From Pseudomonadales bacterium (GTDB taxonomy: Bacteria; Pseudomonadota; Gammaproteobacteria; Pseudomonadales; Azotimanducaceae): a stretch of 64,000 nucleotides of DNA. Below are positions 17,715 to 28,036 of the stretch, piece after piece (the stretch's first letter is position 1; every line of letters begins with the position of its first letter). Made by a program: the position numbers and the translations under genes. The notes beneath the pieces are model-generated. The model searched no databases, was not told the DNA's origin, and saw nothing but the letters and a program-made list of their open reading frames with translations. The stretch spans positions 62,001 through 126,000 of the forward strand of contig JAJEIQ010000078.1 in NCBI GenBank assembly GCA_022827905.1, in the 5' to 3' direction.

Positions 17715-20000
17715 ATGCGAAACAAGCAGCAAAAGGGGGTTGGATCCAATTTGTCGATTGGTTTCCAGAGACTGCCTCATGTGGCCGCATGGTGTGTCGC
17801 AGGGCTTGCGGCGGTCACTGGCTCGGGTGTGGTGAGTGCGGTGGAATCGGCGGCAGCACCCGCTGGCGCCATTGAGGAAGTGATTGTTACGGCGCGTAAG
17901 CGGCAGGAATCGCTGCAGGAGACGCCCATCTCCATCACCGCCTTCTCGGAGGTCGATCTCGAGCAGGCCAACATGATCGACCTGCGCGATATTGGCAAGT
18001 TCACGCCCGGCATGTCGTTTACCTCCTACGGCATGGGCAGCGCAGAGGCGGGGGCTATTTTCCTGCGCGGCATTGGTCAATCGGATCACATGGTGACCAC
18101 TGACCCGGGCGTCGGCCTGTACATTGACGGCGTATACATGGGCCGCAATCAGGGTGCCGCCTTGGACTTGCTTGATCTGGAGCGGGTGGAGGTGCTGCGC
18201 GGTCCCCAAGGCACCCTGTTCGGCAAGAACACCATCGGCGGTGCGGTCAACGTGGTCAGCCGCAAGCCGAGCGGTGAGCCCGGTGGACACGTTGCGGCCA
18301 CCTTTGGCGAGGATGGGCGCATCAATCTGGAAGCCTCGGCTGAATTTGGGTTGAGCGATGGCTTGGCGTTCCGTGCGGGCATCCTGAGCCGCAACCGGGA
18401 CGGCGTCGGCGAGCAGGTGTTCACCGGCGATGAGCTTGGCGATGAGGACAGCTTGAGCGGGCGAGCGCAGTTGCATTGGAGTGGCGCGGCCTCGGAACTG
18501 TCGGTAGTAGTGGACGCCAGCAAGGCGCGCCAAGGGGCGGTGCCGCACAGCTTCTACGAGTTTGCCGATTGGATGGTGGCCTTCTTCGGCGCTGCACCCT
18601 GCTTTGCCAGTGCTGGGGACGGCCAGTACGCGCCCTGCCCGAGCGGTGCGGACGCCGACCCGTTTGACAGCTACTCCCTTGATGATCTGAACACCGAGCA
18701 GGACCTGCTCGGCGTTTCCGCCACTTGGCAGTGGGACCTGTTCGAAACTCTAACCCTGAAGTCGATTACCGCCTACCGGGACATGGAGTACGTCGGCAAC
18801 TTGGAGTTCGACGGAGCGCCTCAGGTCGTCGTCCACTACTTGGAGACCGGGGCTTCGGATCAGTTCTCCCAGGAAATCCAATTGCTGGGCGGAAACGAGG
18901 CGGGCACGGTTGATTGGATTGCCGGCCTCTACTACTTCACGGAGGACGGCCACAATCTGCAGGATGACAATCAGTTCGGTGCCCTCGATCAGCGCCGGTC
19001 GCAAGTGGAGACTGAGAGCTATGCCGCCTTTGGCCAAGTCACCGTCGATCTGAGCGAGCGCTTGAGCTTGACGGCGGGGCTGCGCTACACCGACGAGGAG
19101 AAGGACTACGACATCTACTATCAGTCGCTGGACGCCAGCGGCGCGCCGGCCGTCGATGACAGCGGCCAACTGGTGTACAGAATCCCGCCCAGCAGCCTCG
19201 GCGATTCATGGGACGCCGTTTCGGGCACCGTCAACGGCAAGTTCCAAGTCTCCGATGAACTCATGCTCTATGCAACATACTCCCGGGGATTCCGCAGCGG
19301 TGGCTTCGCTGCCCGGCCTGCCGCACCGGCCAGCGTCGGCGCCTACGACCCGGAGTACGTGGACATGATTGAAGTGGGCCTCAAGGCACAGGCCTTCGAT
19401 GATCGAATGCGGCTCAATGTCTCGGCCTACACCAGCGACTACGAGGACTACCAAGCCCAGGTGAACCGAGTGGGCAACGCCTTCGACACCCGAGTGCTGA
19501 ACGCCGCCGAAGCGGAAATCGACGGCTTTGAGATGGAGTTGACCGCCCTGTTCTCCCCTTGGCTCCGGGTGGTGGCCACCTTGGGCTACACCGATGCGGA
19601 GATTACCAAGGTGGATCTCGACCCGGCCCTGGAGGCCAACTTTAGCAAGGGCTCGCGGCTGCCTTACGTAAGCAAGGTCACCTACAGCATTTCGCCCCAG
19701 GCCATGTGGCCCCTTGCGAACGGCGCCAGCCTTCTGCTACGGGCCGACTACGCCTACCGGGACGACTTCTACGGCCAGATCGCCAACTCGCCGTTTGAAA
19801 AGGAGGATGGCTACGGCTTGGTGAACGCCCGCATCGAATTCTCAAGCCCCGGGGAACGCTGGCGGCTCTCGCTCTACGGCATCAATCTGGCGGACAAGAA
19901 GTACACGCGGGTGCGCAACTACTACCCTGGGTTTCTCGGCTTCGCCCTGTGGAACACCGACCGCCGTGAAATCGGCATCAGCGGTCGCCTTGAGTTCTAG
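17715..20000 (+). CDS. TonB-dependent outer-membrane receptor of the pyrimidine operon
   Basis: The 761-aa receptor has an N-terminal signal region, a TonB-box-like 'IEEVIVTARKR', a plug domain ('LFGKNTIGGAVNVVSRKP') and a beta-barrel ending in 'REIGISGRLEF' with terminal Phe. The start is set at ATG 17715 after AGAGGG; the track's GTG at 17706 lacks a spaced ribosome binding site. It is the first gene after three operators and is followed by a nucleobase permease and the catabolic genes, so it probably imports pyrimidines, nucleosides or a pyrimidine-containing compound. Ligand not shown by sequence. Confidence 0.9.
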   Translation: MRNKQQKGVGSNLSIGFQRLPHVAAWCVAGLAAVTGSGVVSAVESAAAPAGAIEEVIVTARKRQESLQETPISITAFSEVDLEQANMIDLRDIGKFTPGMSFTSYGMGSAEAGAIFLRGIGQSDHMVTTDPGVGLYIDGVYMGRNQGAALDLLDLERVEVLRGPQGTLFGKNTIGGAVNVVSRKPSGEPGGHVAATFGEDGRINLEASAEFGLSDGLAFRAGILSRNRDGVGEQVFTGDELGDEDSLSGRAQLHWSGAASELSVVVDASKARQGAVPHSFYEFADWMVAFFGAAPCFASAGDGQYAPCPSGADADPFDSYSLDDLNTEQDLLGVSATWQWDLFETLTLKSITAYRDMEYVGNLEFDGAPQVVVHYLETGASDQFSQEIQLLGGNEAGTVDWIAGLYYFTEDGHNLQDDNQFGALDQRRSQVETESYAAFGQVTVDLSERLSLTAGLRYTDEEKDYDIYYQSLDASGAPAVDDSGQLVYRIPPSSLGDSWDAVSGTVNGKFQVSDELMLYATYSRGFRSGGFAARPAAPASVGAYDPEYVDMIEVGLKAQAFDDRMRLNVSAYTSDYEDYQAQVNRVGNAFDTRVLNAAEAEIDGFEMELTALFSPWLRVVATLGYTDAEITKVDLDPALEANFSKGSRLPYVSKVTYSISPQAMWPLANGASLLLRADYAYRDDFYGQIANSPFEKEDGYGLVNARIEFSSPGERWRLSLYGINLADKKYTRVRNYYPGFLGFALWNTDRREIGISGRLEF

Positions 20001-20064
20001 TCGCTCGTGCAAGTCCTGCACAGCAGGCCTTTGATCGTCGATTCCAAGAGGAGGACGCCTAGCG

Positions 20065-21736
20065 ATGGCTGTGGTCGATAACGCCATCGAGAGCTCGCCG
20101 CTCTACTCTCCTGACTTGGCGCCGGTGTCCTCGGAGCGCTGCACTTGGAGCCTTTGGAATCTGGCGGCCGTCTGGGTCGGCATGGCGGTGTGCATCCCGA
20201 CCTGGCTGCTGGCGAGCTACATGATCCGTAGCGGCCTCGGTTGGGTGGAGGCGTTGGCGATCATCTTCATTGCCAATGTCATCGTCACCGTGCCGATGAT
20301 CCTCAACGGCCACGCGGGGGTACGCTACCGGCTGCCCTTTGCGGTGTTGGGACGCGCTGCCTTCGGCGTTGGCGGCGTTCATGGTCCCGCGCTGGTGCGG
20401 GCGCTGGTGGCTTGCGGCTGGTTTGGCATTCAGACTTGGATCGGTGGCCTCGCCATTCACGCCATGGGCTGCGTCTTGGCGGGCATCCCTGTGGACGCTG
20501 GTCTGACGCCCGGCAAGTTCGCCGGGTTTGCGCTCTCCTTGGCCCTCAACGTGCTCATCATCTGGCGGGGGATCGACTCGATTCGCCGTCTTGAAACCCT
20601 GGCCGCGCCGTTGCTGCTTGGGGTAGGCCTGCTGCTGGTGGCTTGGGGTGCCAATGAGGGTGGTGGATTCGGGGCGGTGCTGGGGCAAAGTACCCAACTC
20701 GAACATCCCACAGCGAGCTACGACGCCGAAGGAAGCCTACTGCTGGCGCCCTTGCGCGACGGGCGCGGCGCGGTCAAGGCCGATGAATTCCGCGTCGGCC
20801 CACGGGATGACATCGAGGCCGCACCTTGGCGGTCGTTGGGGATGGATGGCGCTCGCGTGGCGGCTGCGGAACTGCCGCAAGGGCCATTGGCCGTCCAGTT
20901 TCGCCGCAACGGCACCAGTTCCTCGGCGATCGCCCCGGCCAAGGAGGCTGATGCGGCCTCCAAGATCGGCGTGTGGCTGTTCTGGACAACCGCCATGGTT
21001 GGATTCTGGGCCACGATGTCCATCAGCATTGCCGACATAACACGCTACAGCCGTTCCCAAAAGGCGCAGGCGGTCGGTCAACTGCTCGGCTTGCCCGGTG
21101 CCATGCTGCTCTACAGTTTCGTCAGCGTCTTCGTCACTTGCGCGGCGTTAATCGGATTCGACGGCATTCTCATCGCCGAGGATGCGCCTTGGGATCCGGT
21201 GACCCTAATCGCCCATTTTGACAACCCGCCGCTGGTGCTGGCCGCGCAGCTGACGCTGCTCATCGCCACGGTGACCACCAACGTCGCGGCCAACGTCATT
21301 GCCCCGGCCAATGCCTTCGCCAACCTCAATCCGCGGCGCTTGGATTTCCGGCGCGGCGGCCTCATTGCCGCATTGATCGGCGTCCTAATTGCGCCTTGGT
21401 GGCTGTTTGACCGCATCAGCGACCTGCTGGTGTTCGTTAGCGGCCTGCTGGGACCGGTGCTCGGCGTCATGTTGGCGGACTATTACTGGGTTCGCCAGGC
21501 TCGTTTATCGGTTGCGGCGCTATTCGACCCCAACGGCCCTTACGCCTACCGCGGCGGCATCAACCCGGCCGCGGCACTGGCCTTGGCTGCCGGGGTGGCG
21601 GTGGCCTTGATCGGCTACTTCGTCCCACCGTTGGAATGGCTTTACACCGCTTCCTGGTTTTCCGGCTGCTTGGCCGCGTTTCTCCTCTATGGCGTTGCGG
21701 CGCGGCGCCAGCAGACTGCTTGGCGAAGGAGGACTT

Positions 21737-21756
<20 letters not shown>
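20065..21756 (+). CDS. NCS1-family nucleobase:cation symporter with an extra domain-sized loop
   Basis: The 563-aa membrane protein matches NCS1 permeases (uracil, allantoin, hydantoin transporters): 'WSLWNLAAVWVGM', 'GGVHGPALVRALVACGWFGIQ' and 'ATMSISIADITRYSRSQ'. Typical members are about 480-500 aa. The excess lies in one hydrophilic insertion of about 80 residues (around residues 215-295, after 'GAVLGQST' and before 'LFWTTAMVGFW'), between transmembrane segments. It should import pyrimidine bases or hydantoin-like compounds across the inner membrane. It overlaps the next gene by 20 nt. Confidence 0.92.
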
Positions 21757-23131
<1,375 letters not shown>

Positions 23132-23139
23132 GAAGCAGC

Positions 23140-24009
23140 ATGGCGGCTCGAACCTTGAAATGCGGACTGATTCAGATGTCGCTGCCGGAGAACGGGGCGA
23201 GCGGCGAGATTGCGGAGGTCGCGGAGGCGATGATCGCCAAGCATGTGCCGCTGATCGAGGCGGCAGGGCGTCAGCGGGTGCAGGTCCTTTGCTTGCAGGA
23301 GATTTTCAGCACCCCGTACTTTTGCCCCAGCCAGGATACCGCTTGGTTCGCCGCCGCCGAGCCAGTGCCCGGGCCAACCACTGAGCGCATGGCCGAATAC
23401 GCTGGCCGCTACGCCATGGTGATGATCGTGCCGGTTTACGAGAAGGAGGGCAGCGGCCTGCTCTACAACACCGCTGCGGTGATCGATGCCGATGGTCGTT
23501 ACCTCGGCAAATACCGCAAGACACACATTCCGCAGACATCGGGCTTTTGGGAGAAGTTCTTCTTCCGTCCGGGAAACCTCGGCTATCCGGTGTTCGACAC
23601 CGCCTATGCCAAGGTGGGGGTTTACATTTGCTACGACCGCCATTTTCCGGAAGGCGCTAGGGCTTTGGGCCTCGGCGGTGCGGAAGTGGTGTTCAACCCC
23701 TCCGCCACGGTCAAGGGGCTGTCGGATCACCTGTGGGCGATTGAGCAGCCCGCCCATGCCGTCGCCAACGGCTACTTTATGGGCTGCGTCAACCGGGTGG
23801 GGGTGGAAGCCCCCTGGAATCTGGGCACCTTCTACGGCAGCAGCTACTTTGTTGATCCGCGAGGCAGGATTTTCGCCCAAGCCTCGGAGACGGACGACGA
23901 ACTGCTCGTTGCCGAGCTCGACCTCAGCGTGATTGACGAGGTGCGCAGCGTCTGGCAGTTCTATCGGGACCGCCGCCCCGACGCTTACCAAGCGGTCACG
24001 GCGCCATGA
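23140..24009 (+). CDS. Beta-ureidopropionase (N-carbamoyl-beta-alanine amidohydrolase), nitrilase superfamily
   Basis: The 289-aa protein has the nitrilase Glu-Lys-Cys triad: E54 ('LQEIF'), K127 ('YRKTHIP') and C164 ('YICYDRHFPEG'). In this operon it should hydrolyse N-carbamoyl-beta-alanine to beta-alanine, CO2 and ammonia. I use ATG 23140 (TAGGAAGC upstream), because the track start at 23020 would overlap 110 nt of hydA with no family-like sequence. Its stop overlaps the aminotransferase start (ATGA). Confidence 0.93.
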   Translation: MAARTLKCGLIQMSLPENGASGEIAEVAEAMIAKHVPLIEAAGRQRVQVLCLQEIFSTPYFCPSQDTAWFAAAEPVPGPTTERMAEYAGRYAMVMIVPVYEKEGSGLLYNTAAVIDADGRYLGKYRKTHIPQTSGFWEKFFFRPGNLGYPVFDTAYAKVGVYICYDRHFPEGARALGLGGAEVVFNPSATVKGLSDHLWAIEQPAHAVANGYFMGCVNRVGVEAPWNLGTFYGSSYFVDPRGRIFAQASETDDELLVAELDLSVIDEVRSVWQFYRDRRPDAYQAVTAP

Positions 24010-25349
24010 GTGCCGTCCAGTCCGAAGGCGATGCGCTGTCCCGTGCCGATGGGCAAGGCGCCAAGGACCGGGTGCTCGACCAGTACCGAGCCCACATCTT
24101 CCCCCAGGTGAAGAGCATTCACTCCGACCCCGTGGTGGTGGTCGAAGGCCGGGGCTGCCGGGTCAAGGACATTGACGGCAACAGCTACTTGGACTTTTTC
24201 GGCGGCATCCTGACCGTGTCCGTCGGCCACGCTAACGAGGAAGTCAACACCGCCGTCATAGCCCAGGTCCGGCGCCTGACTCATATCTCCACCCTGTATC
24301 CCACCCTGCCCATGGCGGAGCTTGCCGAACGCCTCGCCCGCATCACCCCGGGCGCACTGCAGAAGTGCTTCTTTACCAGTTCCGGCAGCGAGGCTGACGA
24401 GGCGGCGGTGATGATGGCACAAAGCCATACGGGCAACAGCGAGGTGATCGCGTTGCGCCACGGATATTCGGGCCGCACCCTGCTGGCCCAGGGCTTGACC
24501 GGCCATGCGGGCTGGCGCAGCAACGCACACCTTGCCCCCGGCATTCGTCACGCCCCCTCCCCCTACTGCTACCGCTGCCCGCTCAAGTTGACCTACCCCA
24601 AGTGCGGCTTAGCCTGCGCCCACGACCTTGATGAGCTCATCGACACCACCACCAGCGGACGGGTTGCGGCGATGCTGGCGGAACCCATCCAAGGCGTCGG
24701 CGGGTTCATCACGCCTCCCGTCGAGTACTTCGCCATCGCGGCGGACATCGTGCGCAAGCGCGGCGGCGTGTTCATCGCCGATGAGGTCCAGACCGGCTTT
24801 GGCCGCACCGGGCGTTTCTGGGGCATTGAGCACTATGGCGTTGAACCCGACATGATGACCATGGCCAAGGGCATCGCCAACGGCCTGCCCTTGGGCGCTT
24901 TGGTGGCCAGTGCGCCCATCGCGGATTCGATGACCAAATCCACCCTGTCCACTTTTGGCGGCAATCCGGTTAGCTGCGCGGCAGCGAACGAGGTGATCGG
25001 CATCGTGCAGCGGGATCGGTTGGCGGAGGGCGCGGCGGCCCTCGGCGGGCAGTTGCGGGAGGGCTTGACCCGCATTCAAAGCCACTTTCCGGCCATGGTG
25101 GGCGATGTGCGGGGCATGGGGCTGATGCAGGCCATCGAGTTCGTCGCGGACGAAACTCGCCAAGACCGCACACCGGCGCCCGAACGCACCGGCGTGTTTG
25201 TCGAAGCCGCCCGCCAACGTGGCTTGCTGTTAGGCCGTGGGGGCGTTTACGGCAACGTGGTGCGCATCGCACCACCTTTGACCGTCTCTTCCGGAGAGAT
25301 TGACGAAGCGTTGCGGATCATTGAGGACGCGCTCACCGATGTCGATTGA
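24006..25349 (+). CDS. Class III aminotransferase, predicted beta-alanine:pyruvate transaminase
   Basis: The 447-aa PLP enzyme has 'FTSSGSEADEAAVMMA', 'EPIQGVGG', 'DEVQTGFGRTG' and the Schiff-base lysine K288 in 'MAKGIANGLPLG'. A Cys-bearing insert ('YCYRCPLKLTYPKC') is shared with AGXT2-like aminotransferases. In context it should convert beta-alanine (or beta-aminoisobutyrate) to malonate semialdehyde (or its methyl analogue). It is coupled by ATGA to the ureidopropionase gene and overlaps preT by 11 nt. Confidence 0.92.
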   Translation: MSAVQSEGDALSRADGQGAKDRVLDQYRAHIFPQVKSIHSDPVVVVEGRGCRVKDIDGNSYLDFFGGILTVSVGHANEEVNTAVIAQVRRLTHISTLYPTLPMAELAERLARITPGALQKCFFTSSGSEADEAAVMMAQSHTGNSEVIALRHGYSGRTLLAQGLTGHAGWRSNAHLAPGIRHAPSPYCYRCPLKLTYPKCGLACAHDLDELIDTTTSGRVAAMLAEPIQGVGGFITPPVEYFAIAADIVRKRGGVFIADEVQTGFGRTGRFWGIEHYGVEPDMMTMAKGIANGLPLGALVASAPIADSMTKSTLSTFGGNPVSCAAANEVIGIVQRDRLAEGAAALGGQLREGLTRIQSHFPAMVGDVRGMGLMQAIEFVADETRQDRTPAPERTGVFVEAARQRGLLLGRGGVYGNVVRIAPPLTVSSGEIDEALRIIEDALTDVD

Positions 25350-26667
25350 TCCGGTTCAGCAATGGCCGCTGGGCGAGGGGCTTGACCCCAATCGGCTGGA
25401 ATGCCGCTTCGAGGACGCCAAGCCACCCTATACGCCCGCAGAAGCGCTCGTTGAGGCGAACCGCTGCCTGCACTGCTTTGACGCGCCTTGCGTGCGCGGT
25501 TGTCCCACGGCCATCGACATTCCCAAATTCATCGCGCAGATCAGTTCCGGCAACTTGCGTGGGGCAGCAAAGACGATCTTCCGCCAGAACATGCTCGGTG
25601 CCTCCTGTGCCCGAGTCTGCCCCGTGGAGGAAATGTGCGCTGGCGCTTGTGTTTACCATGCCCTCAACGGCCAGCCAATCGCCATTGGCCGTCTGCAGCG
25701 CTACGCTACTGACGTTGCCTTGGCTGATGAGCGGGCCAGCGGACGGCGCTTGTTTTCGCCGGCGTCCGCCAACGGTCGGCGGGTGGCGCTGGTCGGCGCC
25801 GGCCCCGCCAGCTTGGCTTGTGCCGCGCATTTGGCCTTGGCAGGCGTGTCGGCAAGCATCTACGAGCGGGACGGCTTGCCGGGTGGGCTGAACACCACTG
25901 CCGTTGCGCCTTACAAGATGCGTGCCGAGTCGAGCCTGGCGGAGGTTGAATGGCTGCTTAGCCATGGCGTTGAACTCAGGACGGACACAACGGTTGGGAC
26001 GGACATCGCCTGGCCTGAACTGATGGCCACCCACGACGCCGTGTTCATTGGCGTGGGCTTGGGGCAGGCCAGATCCCTGGAGCTTGAAGGCCCAGGTGTC
26101 TGGGGCGCCACTGAATTGATCCGTGCCATCAAGAACGAGCCCGGGTTCGAGTTGCCCGGCGATGTTCGCCGGGCCGTGGTCGTCGGCGGCGGCAACACCG
26201 CCATCGATGTGGCCCGTGAGTTGGCGATGCTGGGCATCGCTGAGGTGACCTTGGCCTATCGTCGCAGCCGCGCGGACATGAGCGCCTACGCCCATGAGTG
26301 GGCTGGTGCCCGCCAGTCCGGCGTCCGCCTGCAGACGCGATTGCAGCCGTGCCGCACCGTGCATCATCGGCAACGGCTGGTGGGTGTGGTGTTTCAGGAT
26401 GCGGTCAACGGACGTGAAGTGGAATTGCCCTGCGAATTGCTGGTGGTCGCGGCGGGTCAGTCGCCTTGGGCGGCGCTGGTTGATGCCGGGATTCGCCTCA
26501 ACGCCGATGGAACGGTTTGGACGCAACCGGAAACCCGAGCGACCTCCTTGGCAGGCGTCTACGCGGGAGGAGACTGCGTCAATGGCGGCAAGGAAGTGGT
26601 GGACGCCGCGGCTGACGGTCGCATCGCCGCTCACGCCATGCTGGAGGAGTGGGGAGCTTGTGGCTGA
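25339..26667 (+). CDS. preT: PreT, NAD(P)H-oxidising subunit of dihydropyrimidine dehydrogenase
   Basis: The 442-aa protein has an N-terminal Fe-S domain ('CLHCFDAPCVRGCP', 'SCARVCPVEEMCAGAC') followed by two nucleotide-binding folds ('VALVGAGPASLACA' and 'VVVGGGNTAIDVAREL'), the GltD-like plan of PreT. It takes electrons from NAD(P)H and passes them to PreA. The start is ATG 25339 inside the aminotransferase end. The preA start lies within its last codons, so the two subunits are made together. Confidence 0.94.
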   Translation: MSIDPVQQWPLGEGLDPNRLECRFEDAKPPYTPAEALVEANRCLHCFDAPCVRGCPTAIDIPKFIAQISSGNLRGAAKTIFRQNMLGASCARVCPVEEMCAGACVYHALNGQPIAIGRLQRYATDVALADERASGRRLFSPASANGRRVALVGAGPASLACAAHLALAGVSASIYERDGLPGGLNTTAVAPYKMRAESSLAEVEWLLSHGVELRTDTTVGTDIAWPELMATHDAVFIGVGLGQARSLELEGPGVWGATELIRAIKNEPGFELPGDVRRAVVVGGGNTAIDVARELAMLGIAEVTLAYRRSRADMSAYAHEWAGARQSGVRLQTRLQPCRTVHHRQRLVGVVFQDAVNGREVELPCELLVVAAGQSPWAALVDAGIRLNADGTVWTQPETRATSLAGVYAGGDCVNGGKEVVDAAADGRIAAHAMLEEWGACG

Positions 26668-28006
26668 CTTGAGCGTAGAATTCTGCGGCATCGACAGCCC
26701 CAACCCGTTCTGGTTGGCATCCGGTCCGCCAACCAACAGCGGCGAACAGGTGATGCGGGCCTTTGACGCGGGTTGGGGCGGCGCGGTTTGGAAGACGTTG
26801 GGCGAGCCCATCGTCAATTTGAACAGCCGGTTTGGCGCGTTGGACATCGGCGGCGTCAAAGTAGCTGGATTCAACAATATCGAACTGATTACCGACCGCC
26901 CCTTGAGCGTTAACTTCCGGGAGATGGCGGAAGTCAAGCGGCGCCATCCAGACCGTGCACTAATCGCGAGCCTGATGGTGGAGTCCCGTGCGGAATGGCG
27001 CGACCTCATTCAACGCTCGGAGGATGCCGGCTGCGACGGCATCGAACTGAATTTCGGCTGCCCGCACGGCATGTGCGAACGGGGCATGGGCAGCGCCGTC
27101 GGCCAGGAGCCTCGGGTGTTGGCTGAAATCACCGGATGGGCCAAAGAATTCGCCTCGGTGCCCGTGCTGGTCAAGCTCACACCCAATGTGGATGACATTT
27201 TGGTTCCGGGACGGGCGGCGGTGGAGGCGCGGGCGGATGGCTTGTCCCTCATCAATACCATCAAGAGCCTGATCGGCGTCGATCTCGACCGCATGGCGCC
27301 CCTACCGTCGGTGGCCGGCGAAGGCACCCATGGCGGCTACTGCGGCCCGGCCGTCAAACCCATTGCCTTGCACATGGTGGGCGCACTGGCCCGCGACCCC
27401 GGCATCGATGTGCCGCTCTCAGCCATTGGCGGCATCGCCACTTGGCGAGACGCCGCTGAGTTTATGGCCTTGGGCGCTGCCAACGTCCAAGTCTGCACCT
27501 CGGTCATGCACAAGGGCTACCGCATCGTCGAGGACCTGATCGAAGGCTTGAACGAATTCCTGGATGCCAAGGGCATCGCATCCGCTGCCGAACTGGTTGG
27601 CCAGGCAGTGCCGAACTTCCGCGAGTGGGGTGATCTCGACCTAAACTATCGCATCGTGGCCGACATCGATGCCGATCGCTGCATCGGCTGCCATCTCTGC
27701 TACATCGCCTGCTTGGACGGCGCCCATCAGTGCATCCACACGGCCCAGTCGCCGTGCGGCGCATGGCACGGGGAGCCGGATCACGGCCAACGCCCGCGCG
27801 CCACGGTCCTGCCGCCCGTCCGCCATGAACCGCGGCCGGGCTTGACCGCTCAGGTGCCTTGGGTGGACGAAGCGGAATGCATCGGCTGCAACCTTTGCGC
27901 GTTGGTCTGTCCCGTGCCCGGGTGCATCACCATGCGGGAGTCCGAATCAAGCAATGAACGGCTGAGCTGGAAGGAACGTTCCGCATCTGCCGACCAGAAG
28001 GCGTAA
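26660..28006 (+). CDS. preA: PreA, dihydropyrimidine dehydrogenase catalytic subunit
   Basis: The true start is GTG 26660 ('VADLSVEFCGIDSPNPFWLAS'), giving 448 aa; the track adds 122 out-of-family residues that overlap preT. An FMN-binding barrel with 'NFGCPHGMCERGMGSAVGQ' (active-site Cys loop) is followed by a C-terminal two-[4Fe-4S] ferredoxin domain ('CIGCHLCYIAC' and 'CIGCNLCALVCPVPGC'). The spacer between the two cluster motifs is longer than in E. coli PreA. With PreT it reduces uracil and thymine to their dihydro forms, step one of the pathway. Confidence 0.94.
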   Translation: MADLSVEFCGIDSPNPFWLASGPPTNSGEQVMRAFDAGWGGAVWKTLGEPIVNLNSRFGALDIGGVKVAGFNNIELITDRPLSVNFREMAEVKRRHPDRALIASLMVESRAEWRDLIQRSEDAGCDGIELNFGCPHGMCERGMGSAVGQEPRVLAEITGWAKEFASVPVLVKLTPNVDDILVPGRAAVEARADGLSLINTIKSLIGVDLDRMAPLPSVAGEGTHGGYCGPAVKPIALHMVGALARDPGIDVPLSAIGGIATWRDAAEFMALGAANVQVCTSVMHKGYRIVEDLIEGLNEFLDAKGIASAAELVGQAVPNFREWGDLDLNYRIVADIDADRCIGCHLCYIACLDGAHQCIHTAQSPCGAWHGEPDHGQRPRATVLPPVRHEPRPGLTAQVPWVDEAECIGCNLCALVCPVPGCITMRESESSNERLSWKERSASADQKA

Positions 28007-28036
28007 AGCCAACCTCACAATTCACGAGGAACTGAT

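Noticed and set aside
20011-20030. Hairpin CCTGC-ACA-GCAGG between the TonB receptor and the NCS1 gene as a terminator
   Set aside because: The stem is only 5 bp and no U-run follows; at most a weak pause within the operon.
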